Shown: positions 16,130 through 24,559, numbered from the stretch's first letter. The stretch is DNA of 34,625 nt from Leucothrix pacifica (GCF_003172875.1 NZ_QGKM01000021.1:1-34625); one strand, 5' to 3'. Numbers and translations are program-made. Notes: generated by a model from the sequence alone, not told the origin.

Positions 16130-16257
16130 TCACGAATAAGTGCATCGAGGCTTTGCCCCATTAAGCTATCGTTGCCCAATTCTTTCTGGATAGCTTCAAT
16201 TTCTTGAGGGTTCATTAAAACAGGCGTTGTATTTGAAAGCAATCGGATCAGGAAACG
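16093..16257 (-). pseudogene. Unidentified gene 3' fragment
   Basis: In another frame a 54-residue segment runs from a stop at 16258-16260 to a TAG at 16093-16095. It reads like normal protein (TTPVLMNPQEIEAIQKELG, then DSLMGQSLDALIRDTDKY and a short end). It overlaps the beginning of the alginate lyase remnant, as if two genes were joined near 16.1 kb. I do not recognise the family. The remaining bases to 16323 show nothing else. Confidence 0.35.
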
Positions 16258-16323
16258 TTAGTAATAACAGTACATGTCACTCACCATGGCAACACTCCTA
16301 CCACAGCGATAAACAACAGTAAG

Positions 16324-18318
16324 CTAGTCATCATCCAGCAAAGGCTTGCCCTTCACATCCGAATAAGTTGCCCGACATTTTGGAAACTCAGAACATCCCC
16401 AAAACGGTGTTTTCTGCTTATTCTGCCGCAAAACCAAATGCCCTTTGGCGCACACCGGACAACTCAAAGTATTCACATGCAGATCCAAACCCTGAGCTTT
16501 CACCCGCTCAATTTCGTCCGCAATAATGCCATCGACCTCATCGATCAGCTCCTGATAGTCCAACAGGCCCGACTCGATAAGCCGTTGTTTCTGATGCCAC
16601 AGTGCCGTCAAATCAGGCTTCACCGCAAACGCCGGCAACGCATCATGAAACTCCCGACCAATACTGGTACTGATCACCACACCATCGCGCTCCTCAATGT
16701 ACTCCCGTGAGAACAATGTCTCGATATGACCATGTCGTGTGCCCGGTGTACCAATACCCACCGACTCACCGTGCTGAGTCGCATCCTTCTCAAGCAGCAG
16801 GCGTTTGATCTCAGGATCTGTCACGTAATTAGCCACCCGTGTCAGATCCAGCAGCAAAGTCTTCATGGTGTAACGCGGTGGCGGCAGTGTTTGTTGCGTA
16901 TTAGTTTTGATCGACAGCAACTTTCCGCGATCAAAATGGGTAATTAACTCCAGATTATTCTCAGGAATATCTTCAAAGCGATCACTCGCCTCATCCCAGT
17001 CCGTAATCGCGCGCCAACCTTGATCAACAGCGACTTTGCCCAATGTTTTAAAGGCATGATCACCAATACGGACATTAATCTCCGTCACCCGCAGCCGTTG
17101 CTCAGGATAAAACTGCGCCATATACGCTGAACTAATGAGCTTATAAATACGTAGCTCTGCCCCGCTCAACTGACCAACATCCGGCACACTGACGGTTGGA
17201 ATAATCGCGTGGTGTGCCGCCACTTTGTCAGAATCAAACGCCGCACTACGACGTTGACTATCGCAAACCTCAGCCTCCGGAAAAGCCGTTTTCAGTTTAT
17301 CAAGCAACACCGAGGCCTCGCGATAACGCTCCGCACTCAGGTAGCGGCAATCACTTCGGTTATAGGTAATCGCTTTGTATTGATCGCGCAGTCGCTGGGT
17401 GATTTCCAGCACAACCCGTGGCGCATAGCCAAACTTACCCGCCGCTTCAGCCTGCAGACTCAATAAACTGTGTGGCAGCGGTGGAGCGACCTTATGCTCC
17501 TGTGTCGTCACAGCATCAATCTTAACGGGAGCATTGCTTAACTCAGCCACCAATTGATCCGCAAACGAGGCATCAATCAAGCGCTGCGAAGGATCAACCA
17601 GATCACCCGCCTTTGGAATATAACGCGCAGTCAACTGCTTGCCCTGCACTTCAATCGTCGCCTCCACCGATTGATACTGGTATGGACGATACTCATCATG
17701 TGCCTTGTCTCGCGCCACGATCAAGCCAAGAATCGGCGTCTGCACACGCCCCACTGACAACATGCCAACATAACCCTGCTTGCGCGCCAACAAGGTATAA
17801 GCACGTGTCAGGTTAAAACCATAATGCTGATCACACACCGCTCGCGCTAAGGCTGACAGAGACATGCCACGGTATAAATTATTGCTGCCCATACTCAGCG
17901 AGGCACGCAGGATTGCAGCCGGGTTATTATCATTTATCAGAATACGCAGAACCGGTTTATCCAGCCGCGCGTACTCAATCACCTCATCCACCAAACGCTG
18001 GCCTTCAGGGTCAGGCTCTCCGGCATTCACCAACTCTTCTGCCGAGCGGGCTAAGTCAATGATTTCGGTCAGGTGTTCGCGGTGCTGATCTTGCGGCGTA
18101 TAACTAATCGGCCACTCCATCGGCAGATAGTCCAGCGACCATTTTTGATAAGCCTCATCATGCTCTTCTGGCTTGCGTAATCGCAGTAAATGCCCGGACA
18201 ACCACGTCACTTTCTCATCACCGATATCAAAGCAGATACCATCCGGTACTGACGGGCCACCCAGCGCCACCGAGATAGACATCGCAGTTTCTTTTTTCTC
18301 AGCAATATATAAGCGCAT
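16324..18318 (-). CDS. topB: DNA topoisomerase III
   Basis: The protein (664 residues from the ATG at 18318) is a type IA topoisomerase of the TopB group. Toprim starts MRLYIAEKKETA with the conserved Glu7. GMLSVGRVQTPILGLIVARD is the diagnostic core motif. The catalytic tyrosine is Y319 in AITYNRSDCRYL. A C-terminal four-cysteine zinc ribbon follows (CPVCAKGH, then WGCSEFPKC). It relaxes negative supercoils and decatenates DNA. Two departures stand out: the acidic triad reads GEPDPEGQ (E101, D103, E105) where DxDxE is usual, and the tyrosine motif has N where P is usual. I reject the longer upstream start because homologues begin at MRLYIAE. It is divergent from the DUF2061 gene. Confidence 0.93.
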   Translation of the reverse strand: MRLYIAEKKETAMSISVALGGPSVPDGICFDIGDEKVTWLSGHLLRLRKPEEHDEAYQKWSLDYLPMEWPISYTPQDQHREHLTEIIDLARSAEELVNAGEPDPEGQRLVDEVIEYARLDKPVLRILINDNNPAAILRASLSMGSNNLYRGMSLSALARAVCDQHYGFNLTRAYTLLARKQGYVGMLSVGRVQTPILGLIVARDKAHDEYRPYQYQSVEATIEVQGKQLTARYIPKAGDLVDPSQRLIDASFADQLVAELSNAPVKIDAVTTQEHKVAPPLPHSLLSLQAEAAGKFGYAPRVVLEITQRLRDQYKAITYNRSDCRYLSAERYREASVLLDKLKTAFPEAEVCDSQRRSAAFDSDKVAAHHAIIPTVSVPDVGQLSGAELRIYKLISSAYMAQFYPEQRLRVTEINVRIGDHAFKTLGKVAVDQGWRAITDWDEASDRFEDIPENNLELITHFDRGKLLSIKTNTQQTLPPPRYTMKTLLLDLTRVANYVTDPEIKRLLLEKDATQHGESVGIGTPGTRHGHIETLFSREYIEERDGVVISTSIGREFHDALPAFAVKPDLTALWHQKQRLIESGLLDYQELIDEVDGIIADEIERVKAQGLDLHVNTLSCPVCAKGHLVLRQNKQKTPFWGCSEFPKCRATYSDVKGKPLLDDD

Positions 18319-18353
18319 AGGTGTCCCGATGAGGCATTTAAGAAAGACCAATA

Positions 18354-18578
18354 ATGTCGACTATTATAGCCTTATTCTACGCACTTTATGCTTGTGAATG
18401 TGTGTGTTCCACTGTGGCTTATTTAATTACCGGTAGTGTCGTCATGGGGGGTGCAGTCGCCTTAGTCGAATCAGCCATCAACACCGTTGCGTTCTACTTT
18501 CATGAAAAACTATGGAATAAGTTCGATATACCAGAACTATTGTCACACCTGACGGTTGTCGCCAGTCACCGGGTTTAG
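18354..18578 (+). CDS. DUF2061 small membrane protein
   Basis: The 74 residues fit DUF2061: a first hydrophobic helix (TIIALFYALYACECVCSTVA), a short LITGSVVMGGA loop, a second helix and the family signature AFYFHEKLWNKF (YxHExxW). The family is a two-helix inner-membrane protein of unknown role. It starts 36 bases from the divergent topoisomerase start, so their promoters must overlap. No strong ribosome site is seen. Confidence 0.75.
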   Translation: MSTIIALFYALYACECVCSTVAYLITGSVVMGGAVALVESAINTVAFYFHEKLWNKFDIPELLSHLTVVASHRV

Positions 18579-18649
18579 GTACTAGCCAAAAGAGATAGGG
18601 ATGGTTACAGTAACGACTCAAACTCATTGGAAACCACAGGGAAGTGACC

Positions 18650-19849
18650 ATGCAGGCGATTCAGAATTTGAGCAAGGATTTAAGCGAAGAGCGATTAAGT
18701 ACATTAGACGCAGCGGATTATGCTTTACCCGATGAATTACTCAGCAGGATAATGACGCCCGCACTGGTGATTTACGCGGACAAAGTGGAACACAATATTC
18801 AGGCAATGCTGTCCTACATGGGCGGCAATGCCTCACGCTGGCGCCCTCACCTAAAAACCACCAAATCCCCTTATGTCTACGGCTTATTGATTGATGCCGG
18901 AGTGCGCCATTTTAAATGCGCTACCGTGCGTGAAGCAGGCTGCTTGCTGGATGTACTGGCAAAGCGTGGCATATCAGATGCTGATTTACTCATCGCATAC
19001 CCACTGCAAGGCCCGGCTTTGAGCGTCGCAGGTGAACTGGCTGAAACCTTCCCCTCAACCCATATATCCGTCCTTAGTGAAGACCCCGAACACATCGCCC
19101 AAATACCGCACACACTGGGTATTTTTGTCGATGTCAATCCGCAAATGAACCGCACCGGCATACCACTAACCGACTATCAAAGCATCCATACCGTCGCGCA
19201 AGCAGCGGGCAAACGCTTTCGTGGACTACACTTTTACGACGGTCATATTCACGATGAAGCCGCGGCCCAGCGACGCGAAGCATCCCATGCCCTGTACACC
19301 CAAATCAGCGAGACCATCGGCCAATTAGCGATTGATGGACTGCCATGTGACGAGCTGATCACCAGTGGAACACCAACATTTCGATACGCTCTGGATTACC
19401 CCGGATTCGCGGATGGCAATATCGCAGACAGTGAAGTGATACATCGAGTATCCCCCGGCACCGTAGTCTTCCATGACTTTCAGTACGACTCACTACTGGA
19501 AGATCTCGAATTAAAACCGGCAGCCATGCTGTTATCCCGCGTTATCAGTCATCCGCGAGGAGACCTTGTGACCTGTGATGCCGGCTCCAAATCCATCGCT
19601 GCAGAAGCCGGTCACCCCGTAGCCTTTGTACTGGATCACCCGGAATTAGTTGCCCGGCCACCCAGCGAAGAGCACTTACCGCTGCACTGTAACAGCACCA
19701 ACAAACCAAAGCGCGGCGATACACTCCTGCTAATACCACGACACATCTGCCCGACAGTCAATCTCGCAGAGCAAGCATTACTCATGAAAGCAGACGGTAC
19801 CGCAGAAGTGATTGAGATCACAGCACGGGCGCACGATTTATTCGTGTGA
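18650..19849 (+). CDS. PLP-dependent D-serine dehydratase / D-threonine aldolase-like enzyme
   Basis: This fold-type III PLP enzyme has an alanine-racemase-like barrel and a metal-binding C-terminal domain. The PLP lysine is K69 in RPHLKTTKSP. FVDVNPQMNRTG and LHFYDGHIHD are barrel motifs. The metal site is H365-I-C367 in IPRHICPTVN. In this family the HxC pair is reported for eukaryotic D-serine dehydratase and D-threo-3-hydroxyaspartate dehydratase, and HxD for D-threonine aldolase, so dehydratase activity is somewhat favoured. I choose ATG 18650 (AGGGA seven bases before) over GTG 18644. The 3' end overlaps the convergent aminotransferase by 12 bp, suggesting an ancient pairing in D- or hydroxy-amino acid catabolism. 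Confidence 0.88.
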   Translation: MQAIQNLSKDLSEERLSTLDAADYALPDELLSRIMTPALVIYADKVEHNIQAMLSYMGGNASRWRPHLKTTKSPYVYGLLIDAGVRHFKCATVREAGCLLDVLAKRGISDADLLIAYPLQGPALSVAGELAETFPSTHISVLSEDPEHIAQIPHTLGIFVDVNPQMNRTGIPLTDYQSIHTVAQAAGKRFRGLHFYDGHIHDEAAAQRREASHALYTQISETIGQLAIDGLPCDELITSGTPTFRYALDYPGFADGNIADSEVIHRVSPGTVVFHDFQYDSLLEDLELKPAAMLLSRVISHPRGDLVTCDAGSKSIAAEAGHPVAFVLDHPELVARPPSEEHLPLHCNSTNKPKRGDTLLLIPRHICPTVNLAEQALLMKADGTAEVIEITARAHDLFV

Positions 19850-21175
19850 AGACTTTGCCGCGATCGCCTCAGCCATCGACTGATCAGCCACCGCTTCCAG
19901 CCATGCCAAATCAACGTCTTTATGCGCCTCACAGATAAACCAAGGCTCGCGTGAATCCGGCTCCAGCATCACACCATGCTTAATCAGATTCATGGCAAAC
20001 TCGGTATACAAAGCGCTGTCAGTCTCTTTCCAATCGCGATAATTGGTTGGCACTGCCTCACCAAAATGAATACCAAACATCGCATCCGGCCCGGCAAATT
20101 TATGCGCAATACCGTGCTTGGTGAACACACGGCTCAACACCTGCTGAATCGCCGCGCCAGCGTTGTTAATCGTCCCATACGCATCCGTTTCATTAAGGAT
20201 GGTCAGCGTCGCTTTTGCCGCACTCAGCGCAATCATATTCGCCGTATAAGTACCACCGTGCGTAACACCTTTGGCATTGAAGCTAATGATATCCATCACA
20301 TCCGCACGTCCACCAAACGCCGCAACCGCGTAACCATTACCCATCGCTTTGGCATAAGTCGTCAGATCAGCCTTAATGCCGTACAACTCCTGCACACCAC
20401 CTTTAGCCACCCGAAAGCCTGTCTTGACCTCATCCATAATCAATAAAGACCCATTCGAGTCGCACATGCTGCGTAAGGTTTGCATGTACTCAGGCGTCGA
20501 AGCGATGCTACCGCAGTTACCCAAAATCGGCTCAATAATGATAGCAGCGATATCATGCCCAACACGCGTAAACACCTCATCAATCGCGGCAAAGTCATTT
20601 AACGGCACGGTCTCTAAATGCTCGCGACTTGCCTCCGGAATGCCTACCCCAAAAGCAGCAATTTCTGGCGGTTGAGCGGATTGGCTATCCCAGTTATCAA
20701 CGTCAGACTTCCACATCATTTCATCGTACAGGCCATGAAAACCACCTTCGACCACCACGATTTTATTACGGCCGGTAAAACCACGCGCGGTGCGCACTGC
20801 ACCCAATACCGCTTCAGTGCCCGAGTTAGCGAAGCGCATTTTCTCGATATTTGGACACATTGATTTGACCAACTCCACCACCTCAGAATCAAGGTCAGTC
20901 GAGAAGCCGGACATGGTGCCGCGCTCAGTAATCACCTCAATCACCGCCTGGTCTACCCGCGAATCACGATAGCCCAGAATGATCGGGCCATAGGCCAAAC
21001 GGAAGTCTACAAAAGTCTGATCATCAGCATCCGTAATGGTGCAACCCTTGCTGCTTTTTACAAATACCGTGTTGTCTTCACCCCAGTAGCGGTAGTTATC
21101 GGCAACACCCATCGGCATATTATTGTGTGATTGTTTTAGCAGGCGCTCAGTATTTGGTTTCGCTGGATTGCTCAT
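19838..21175 (-). CDS. Class III aminotransferase, glutamate-1-semialdehyde aminomutase-like
   Basis: The 445 residues carry the class III hallmarks: FVDFRLAYGPIILGYRD near the N-terminus, ANSGTEAVLGAVRTARGFTG (phosphate-binding region), IIIEPILGN, LLIMDEVKTGFR (D of the PLP ring), and the Schiff-base lysine K276 in TYAKAMGNGY. It belongs to the branch near HemL but is longer. The YRYWGEDNTVFV opening is seen in aminotransferases of secondary or catabolic pathways rather than haem synthesis. Substrate unknown. It converges on the D-serine dehydratase-like gene with a 12-bp overlap of stop regions. No transporter or regulator accompanies the pair. Confidence 0.9.
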   Translation of the reverse strand: MSNPAKPNTERLLKQSHNNMPMGVADNYRYWGEDNTVFVKSSKGCTITDADDQTFVDFRLAYGPIILGYRDSRVDQAVIEVITERGTMSGFSTDLDSEVVELVKSMCPNIEKMRFANSGTEAVLGAVRTARGFTGRNKIVVVEGGFHGLYDEMMWKSDVDNWDSQSAQPPEIAAFGVGIPEASREHLETVPLNDFAAIDEVFTRVGHDIAAIIIEPILGNCGSIASTPEYMQTLRSMCDSNGSLLIMDEVKTGFRVAKGGVQELYGIKADLTTYAKAMGNGYAVAAFGGRADVMDIISFNAKGVTHGGTYTANMIALSAAKATLTILNETDAYGTINNAGAAIQQVLSRVFTKHGIAHKFAGPDAMFGIHFGEAVPTNYRDWKETDSALYTEFAMNLIKHGVMLEPDSREPWFICEAHKDVDLAWLEAVADQSMAEAIAAKSSHE

Positions 21176-21293
21176 GTATCTGGTCTTTGAAAAAGTAAAT
21201 GGCGCGCATCATACCGTGTCACCATTAAGGATGCATGACAGAAAAACTGAACGGCGGGTATAAGCAGATTGATACTACTGAGTTCGACACAAT

Positions 21294-21331
21294 AAAAACC
21301 TGTGGCTCAGGTCAGTTTTGACCCGAGTCAC
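21294..21331 (-). terminator. Terminator of the AAA_14/DUF4143 gene
   Basis: A 13-base stem (21302-21314 with 21319-21331, one wobble and one mismatch on the minus-strand RNA) with a 4-base loop begins one base after the ATPase stop codon. A run of five U (21298-21294) follows three bases after the stem. The shape is that of a rho-independent terminator. Confidence 0.65.
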
Positions 21332-22492
21332 TTACTTAAAAACCCGCCCGGCAAACATTCTCCAGCCGATCACATCCACCCCGCTACGCTGATAGTTATC
21401 CTCCCCACCATGCACTAACCAAGGCGTCAGCGCCTCATCCCCTGCAAACTTAGCGGCCTTCTGCCCTGCTTTAATATAATCACTGGTTACTGTTGCGCCG
21501 GACTTGATTTCAATGGGTTGCAGCTTGCCATCTTTTTCATAAACCAGATCCGCCTCCACCCCATTATTATCTCGCCAAAAATACAGATCCGCTGCTTCAC
21601 CGGCGTTATAACGCGCTTTAAGCGCCTCACCGATCACCCACGTTTCAAACAACGCACCCCGTAAAGGGTGTAAAGCCAGAACCTCTTCTGTGCGTATTCC
21701 CAATAACCAACACGCCAAACCTGTATCCACAAAATATAGCTTGGGCGTTTTCACCAAACGCTTACCAAAGTTCTTGTGATACGGCGGCAATAAATACACC
21801 AAATCACTCGACTGCAATACCGACATCCAAGCCTGTGCGACTTTATTGGTAATCCCCGCTTCACCTGCCAAGGCATTTAGATTCAGCAAACTCCCCGTCC
21901 GCCCTGCGCACAAGCGCAAGAAGCGCTGGAATGTTGTGAGATCCTGAACATTGATCAACTGGCGCACATCGCGCTCGACATAGGTTGCGATGTAACTGGC
22001 AAACCAGTCTTGGGGATTGATCATCTGGGCATGTAGCGCGGGATAACCACCAGTGAGCAAAACAGCATTTAAACGATGAGATGATAAATTGGGAATCTCT
22101 GAAGATGACAATGGCAACAAGCGCGTGACACCGGCACGTCCCGCTAAAGACTGCGAAACACCCGCCAACAAACCGAACTGTTGCGAACCCGTGAGAATAA
22201 AACGCCCTGCCTGACGATCTTCGTCCACCATCCCCTGAAGGTAGGAAAACAGATCTGGCCAGTGTTGCGCTTCATCAAAAATAGCGCCCTCGCTAAAACG
22301 TGCCAAAAAGCCCTTTGGGTCATCTTCTGCAAATAAGCGCTCTGAAGGGTCTTCCAAAGTGACATAGGGTTTATCCGCAAACAGTGAACGTACCAGGGTG
22401 GTTTTTCCGGATTGGCGCGGGCCTGTCACTGTAATAACGGGGAATGAAGTTGTTAAGCGCTGTAAAGTATTGGTGAGTGCTCTGGAGATCAT
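21332..22492 (-). CDS. AAA_14 / DUF4143 ATP-binding protein
   Basis: From the ATG at 22492 the protein has 386 residues. Walker A is TGPRQSGKTT (about 23-32), Walker B is GAIFDEAQHWPDL, and a sensor strand RFILTGSQQFGLL follows. Together these define the AAA_14 domain. The C-terminal DUF4143 domain shows LYFVDTGLACWLLGI, ALFETWVIGEAL and the nuclease-like core YFWRDNNGVEADLVYE with PIEIKSG, which resembles a PD-(D/E)xK site. The family is common, patchily distributed and poorly characterised, with proposed links to mobile or defence functions. The start codon lies directly behind a perfect inverted repeat that encloses the ribosome site, suggesting post-transcriptional control. An intact terminator follows the stop. 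Confidence 0.92.
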   Translation of the reverse strand: MISRALTNTLQRLTTSFPVITVTGPRQSGKTTLVRSLFADKPYVTLEDPSERLFAEDDPKGFLARFSEGAIFDEAQHWPDLFSYLQGMVDEDRQAGRFILTGSQQFGLLAGVSQSLAGRAGVTRLLPLSSSEIPNLSSHRLNAVLLTGGYPALHAQMINPQDWFASYIATYVERDVRQLINVQDLTTFQRFLRLCAGRTGSLLNLNALAGEAGITNKVAQAWMSVLQSSDLVYLLPPYHKNFGKRLVKTPKLYFVDTGLACWLLGIRTEEVLALHPLRGALFETWVIGEALKARYNAGEAADLYFWRDNNGVEADLVYEKDGKLQPIEIKSGATVTSDYIKAGQKAAKFAGDEALTPWLVHGGEDNYQRSGVDVIGWRMFAGRVFK

Positions 22493-22494
22493 TT

Positions 22495-22529
22495 TATACA
22501 ATTTTCCTGATTTAGAACTAAATTGTATA
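22495..22529 (-). promoter_or_regulatory. 10-bp perfect inverted repeat enclosing the ribosome site
   Basis: TATACAATTT (22495-22504) and AAATTGTATA (22520-22529) are exact reverse complements with a 15-base loop, ending two bases before the ATPase start codon. On the minus-strand RNA the likely ribosome site (AGGA) lies at the end of the loop, against the stem. It may act as an operator or as an RNA hairpin limiting translation. Confidence 0.6.
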
Positions 22530-22700
22530 GATAAAACCAAGCAATGCCAACTGAAGCAGCTACTTAGCTATCGTTTGTCAGAGGTGTAAAGTCTTCGAAT
22601 TAGTCATGATGAAGTAAGCGACTCATTTAGTATAACTATTCCGCCAAAATTGCTATTCTTCCGAAACTCCTCATAGCAAAACAGTCACCCATGCAAAAAT

Positions 22701-22724
22701 ATTCAAATATTCAAATATTCAAAT
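22701..22724 (+). repeat. Three tandem copies of an 8-bp unit (ATTCAAAT)
   Basis: ATTCAAAT occurs three times in direct succession, just inside the apparent 5' end of the next gene. From the ATG at 22691 translation stops at TAG 22724-22726. Removing two copies, or adding one, would bring this ATG into frame with the large gene. Eight is not a multiple of three, so copy number sets the frame. Confidence 0.9.
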
Positions 22725-22820
22725 AGTATTACCCAGCTATTAGAACATTGCGAAGCGCAGAGCGGCTATGCCTGTGACATCAGCTATGACGAAAGTCTCG
22801 CGACAGATTCAACCGTCCGC

Positions 22821-23456
22821 ATGGCAGGCCGAAACGGACTACAGCGACACCAGATCATCCTAAAACAACACAACGATAAAGCCGACTACTACGTCGCGTG
22901 GCAGGCCGTTTTCATTCTGCGTCAATTCAGTGTGGATGAAGCGAATCGCGCCAATATCACCCAAGACCCGGCAGGGTTTGAACGCACCAAAGCCGAACTC
23001 GCCACACTCCACCCCAGCATGCAAAGCGGTGAGCTGGACAACTTCGCCAACCACATCCTCGGCGGCATTATCACGCAGTTGCGCTCCGTCCCCGTTGGTA
23101 TCCTGGTTGATACCTACTTGTTTCGGGAATACGAGGAGTTAAGAGAGATTCAGGAAGTAGTGCTGACTCAGCAAGTTCATGAGTATTGGGCCGCACTCAA
23201 TATCGATAAATCCCAGTTTCCACAAACCATCATACTCGCCAATCAACACATGAACGCGGCACATGCGGCCATGGTGGATTACCAGTTCCCCTCACCCGAA
23301 CTCACCGCACCATACAAGGTGGCAGGTATGGAGGCGATTTCAGTGGAATTACTGGATCTTTGCCTTAAGCACAATAGTGACGGTGATCAGGATAAAGCCC
23401 TTATTGATGAGTGGGCAAAACGCCTTAACATCCAACACCTCTATCGCTGGGTATAG
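22821..23456 (+). CDS. Unrecognised protein with frame-disrupted 5' end
   Basis: I do not recognise a family. From the first in-frame ATG the product has 211 residues: a basic start (GRNGLQRHQIILKQH), then a strand-helix region with YYVAWQAVFILRQF, and mostly helical sequence to a tryptophan-valine end. Coding continues convincingly upstream in the same frame (SITQLLEHCEAQSGYACDIS), so the true start is probably ATG 22691, presently out of frame because of the three 8-bp repeats. One repeat copy would give about 249 residues. The stop lies two bases before the TPR gene start, so the two form an operon. With the TPR partner it may belong to an accessory or defence module; this is inference. 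Confidence 0.7.
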   Translation: MAGRNGLQRHQIILKQHNDKADYYVAWQAVFILRQFSVDEANRANITQDPAGFERTKAELATLHPSMQSGELDNFANHILGGIITQLRSVPVGILVDTYLFREYEELREIQEVVLTQQVHEYWAALNIDKSQFPQTIILANQHMNAAHAAMVDYQFPSPELTAPYKVAGMEAISVELLDLCLKHNSDGDQDKALIDEWAKRLNIQHLYRWV

Positions 23457-23458
23457 CC

Positions 23459-24559
23459 ATGTCTAAAGCACCCTTTGAATTAGCCCTGAGCTACGACACC
23501 GTCAACACATCCGACTACCCATCAGATGCTCAAACCGTGGGTTCTACTGCATTCAATCAGCAGCTGCGTGAACAACTGGAAAAGCAATACCAGTCACTCG
23601 GTGGCGATCTTAAACTCGTCTTTGGTGAGCACAGCGTACTGATTAAATGGCACGCCGGAGACTCTGTTGAGCAACAACGCGCACAAGCCTTAGGTTTTTT
23701 AAAAGCGGGCGAATATAGCCAAGCGATTCCCCTGTTAAATGCAATTCTTGAACATGATCCGAACGACACGGACAGCTTGTATAACCTTGGCATGGTGTAT
23801 AGCGATCAGGGCAAACTTGATGATGCGGTTAGCCTCCTGACGAAAGCCACGGAAACCGACCCGAAACATTACCATGCGTTTGTGGCCTTAGGCGTCGCTC
23901 ATCTGAGACAAGGACAGGTTGAGCCTGCTGAGACGGCCTTGAAGCAAGCCCTTAGCATTGAGTCTGATGATCCTTATGCGCTGCGAACGTTGGCAGCCAT
24001 ACACATGCAGAAGCAGGACTATATTTCTGCGATCAGTGTATTACGACATGCCCTGAGTTTGTTGCCGAGTGATTCGATTAGCTTGTTAAATCTCGCCACC
24101 TGCTTGTTTAAAACCGGGCAAGACAAAAACATTAGCGAAGCCAAAGAAATGGCCGCCGCCCTTATCGCCACCAATACGGGCAATGAGATCGAAGAAAAAG
24201 CCAAAGACCTGCAACGACAAATTGGCTATCACCAGTTCCGTAAAGACTCTGGCGAGCACGAAAACTCAGACGCGGTGTTTTATTGCATTGACGCCTTGAG
24301 GCGACTTAAAGACGCCAGTGACAAAGAAGCCGCTGCCGTTGCACTCGAAGTGGCTCAGCTCGGTCAAAACGGCCTCAACATTAATGACCCTGAAGTGACT
24401 TACACCATAAAAAGCTTCCCCGGCGACTTCACTGGACTTGCATTGGTTTGCCTGCTGCATGTGGCCGTTCAGAAAGTCTCACCGGGCAGTAACTCGGGGT
24501 TTGATGTGCAGGAGAAGTATGAGATTGCGAAAGGTTTGTTTGAAGCTAAGCAAAGATGA
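23459..24559 (+). CDS. Tetratricopeptide repeat (TPR) protein
   Basis: After an N-terminal part of about 65 residues without repeats (FELALSYDTVN, FGEHSVLIKW), residues 75-215 hold about four TPR units. Examples are ALGFLKAGEYSQAIPLLNAI, DTDSLYNLGMVYSDQGKLDD, HAFVALGVAHLRQGQVEPAE and ALRTLAAIHMQKQDYISAIS, each with the expected small and aromatic residues. Residues 230-366 form another helical domain that I do not recognise. TPR domains serve protein-protein binding. It is translationally linked to the upstream unknown gene (two-base gap), and the two products probably interact. No signal peptide or membrane helix is visible. Confidence 0.85.
   Translation: MSKAPFELALSYDTVNTSDYPSDAQTVGSTAFNQQLREQLEKQYQSLGGDLKLVFGEHSVLIKWHAGDSVEQQRAQALGFLKAGEYSQAIPLLNAILEHDPNDTDSLYNLGMVYSDQGKLDDAVSLLTKATETDPKHYHAFVALGVAHLRQGQVEPAETALKQALSIESDDPYALRTLAAIHMQKQDYISAISVLRHALSLLPSDSISLLNLATCLFKTGQDKNISEAKEMAAALIATNTGNEIEEKAKDLQRQIGYHQFRKDSGEHENSDAVFYCIDALRRLKDASDKEAAAVALEVAQLGQNGLNINDPEVTYTIKSFPGDFTGLALVCLLHVAVQKVSPGSNSGFDVQEKYEIAKGLFEAKQR

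Noticed and set aside
18319-18351. Upstream TTG/GTG-type extension of topoisomerase III
   Set aside because: The family begins MRLYIAEK; the extra 11 residues are not family-like and would run into the divergent DUF2061 promoter.
19976-20446. Plus-strand open frame of 156 codons
   Set aside because: It lies entirely within the class III aminotransferase gene on the other strand, has a basic, low-complexity composition and matches no family.
22701-22724. Start of a CRISPR array
   Set aside because: The units are 8 bp and contiguous, without spacers, and no cas genes are present.
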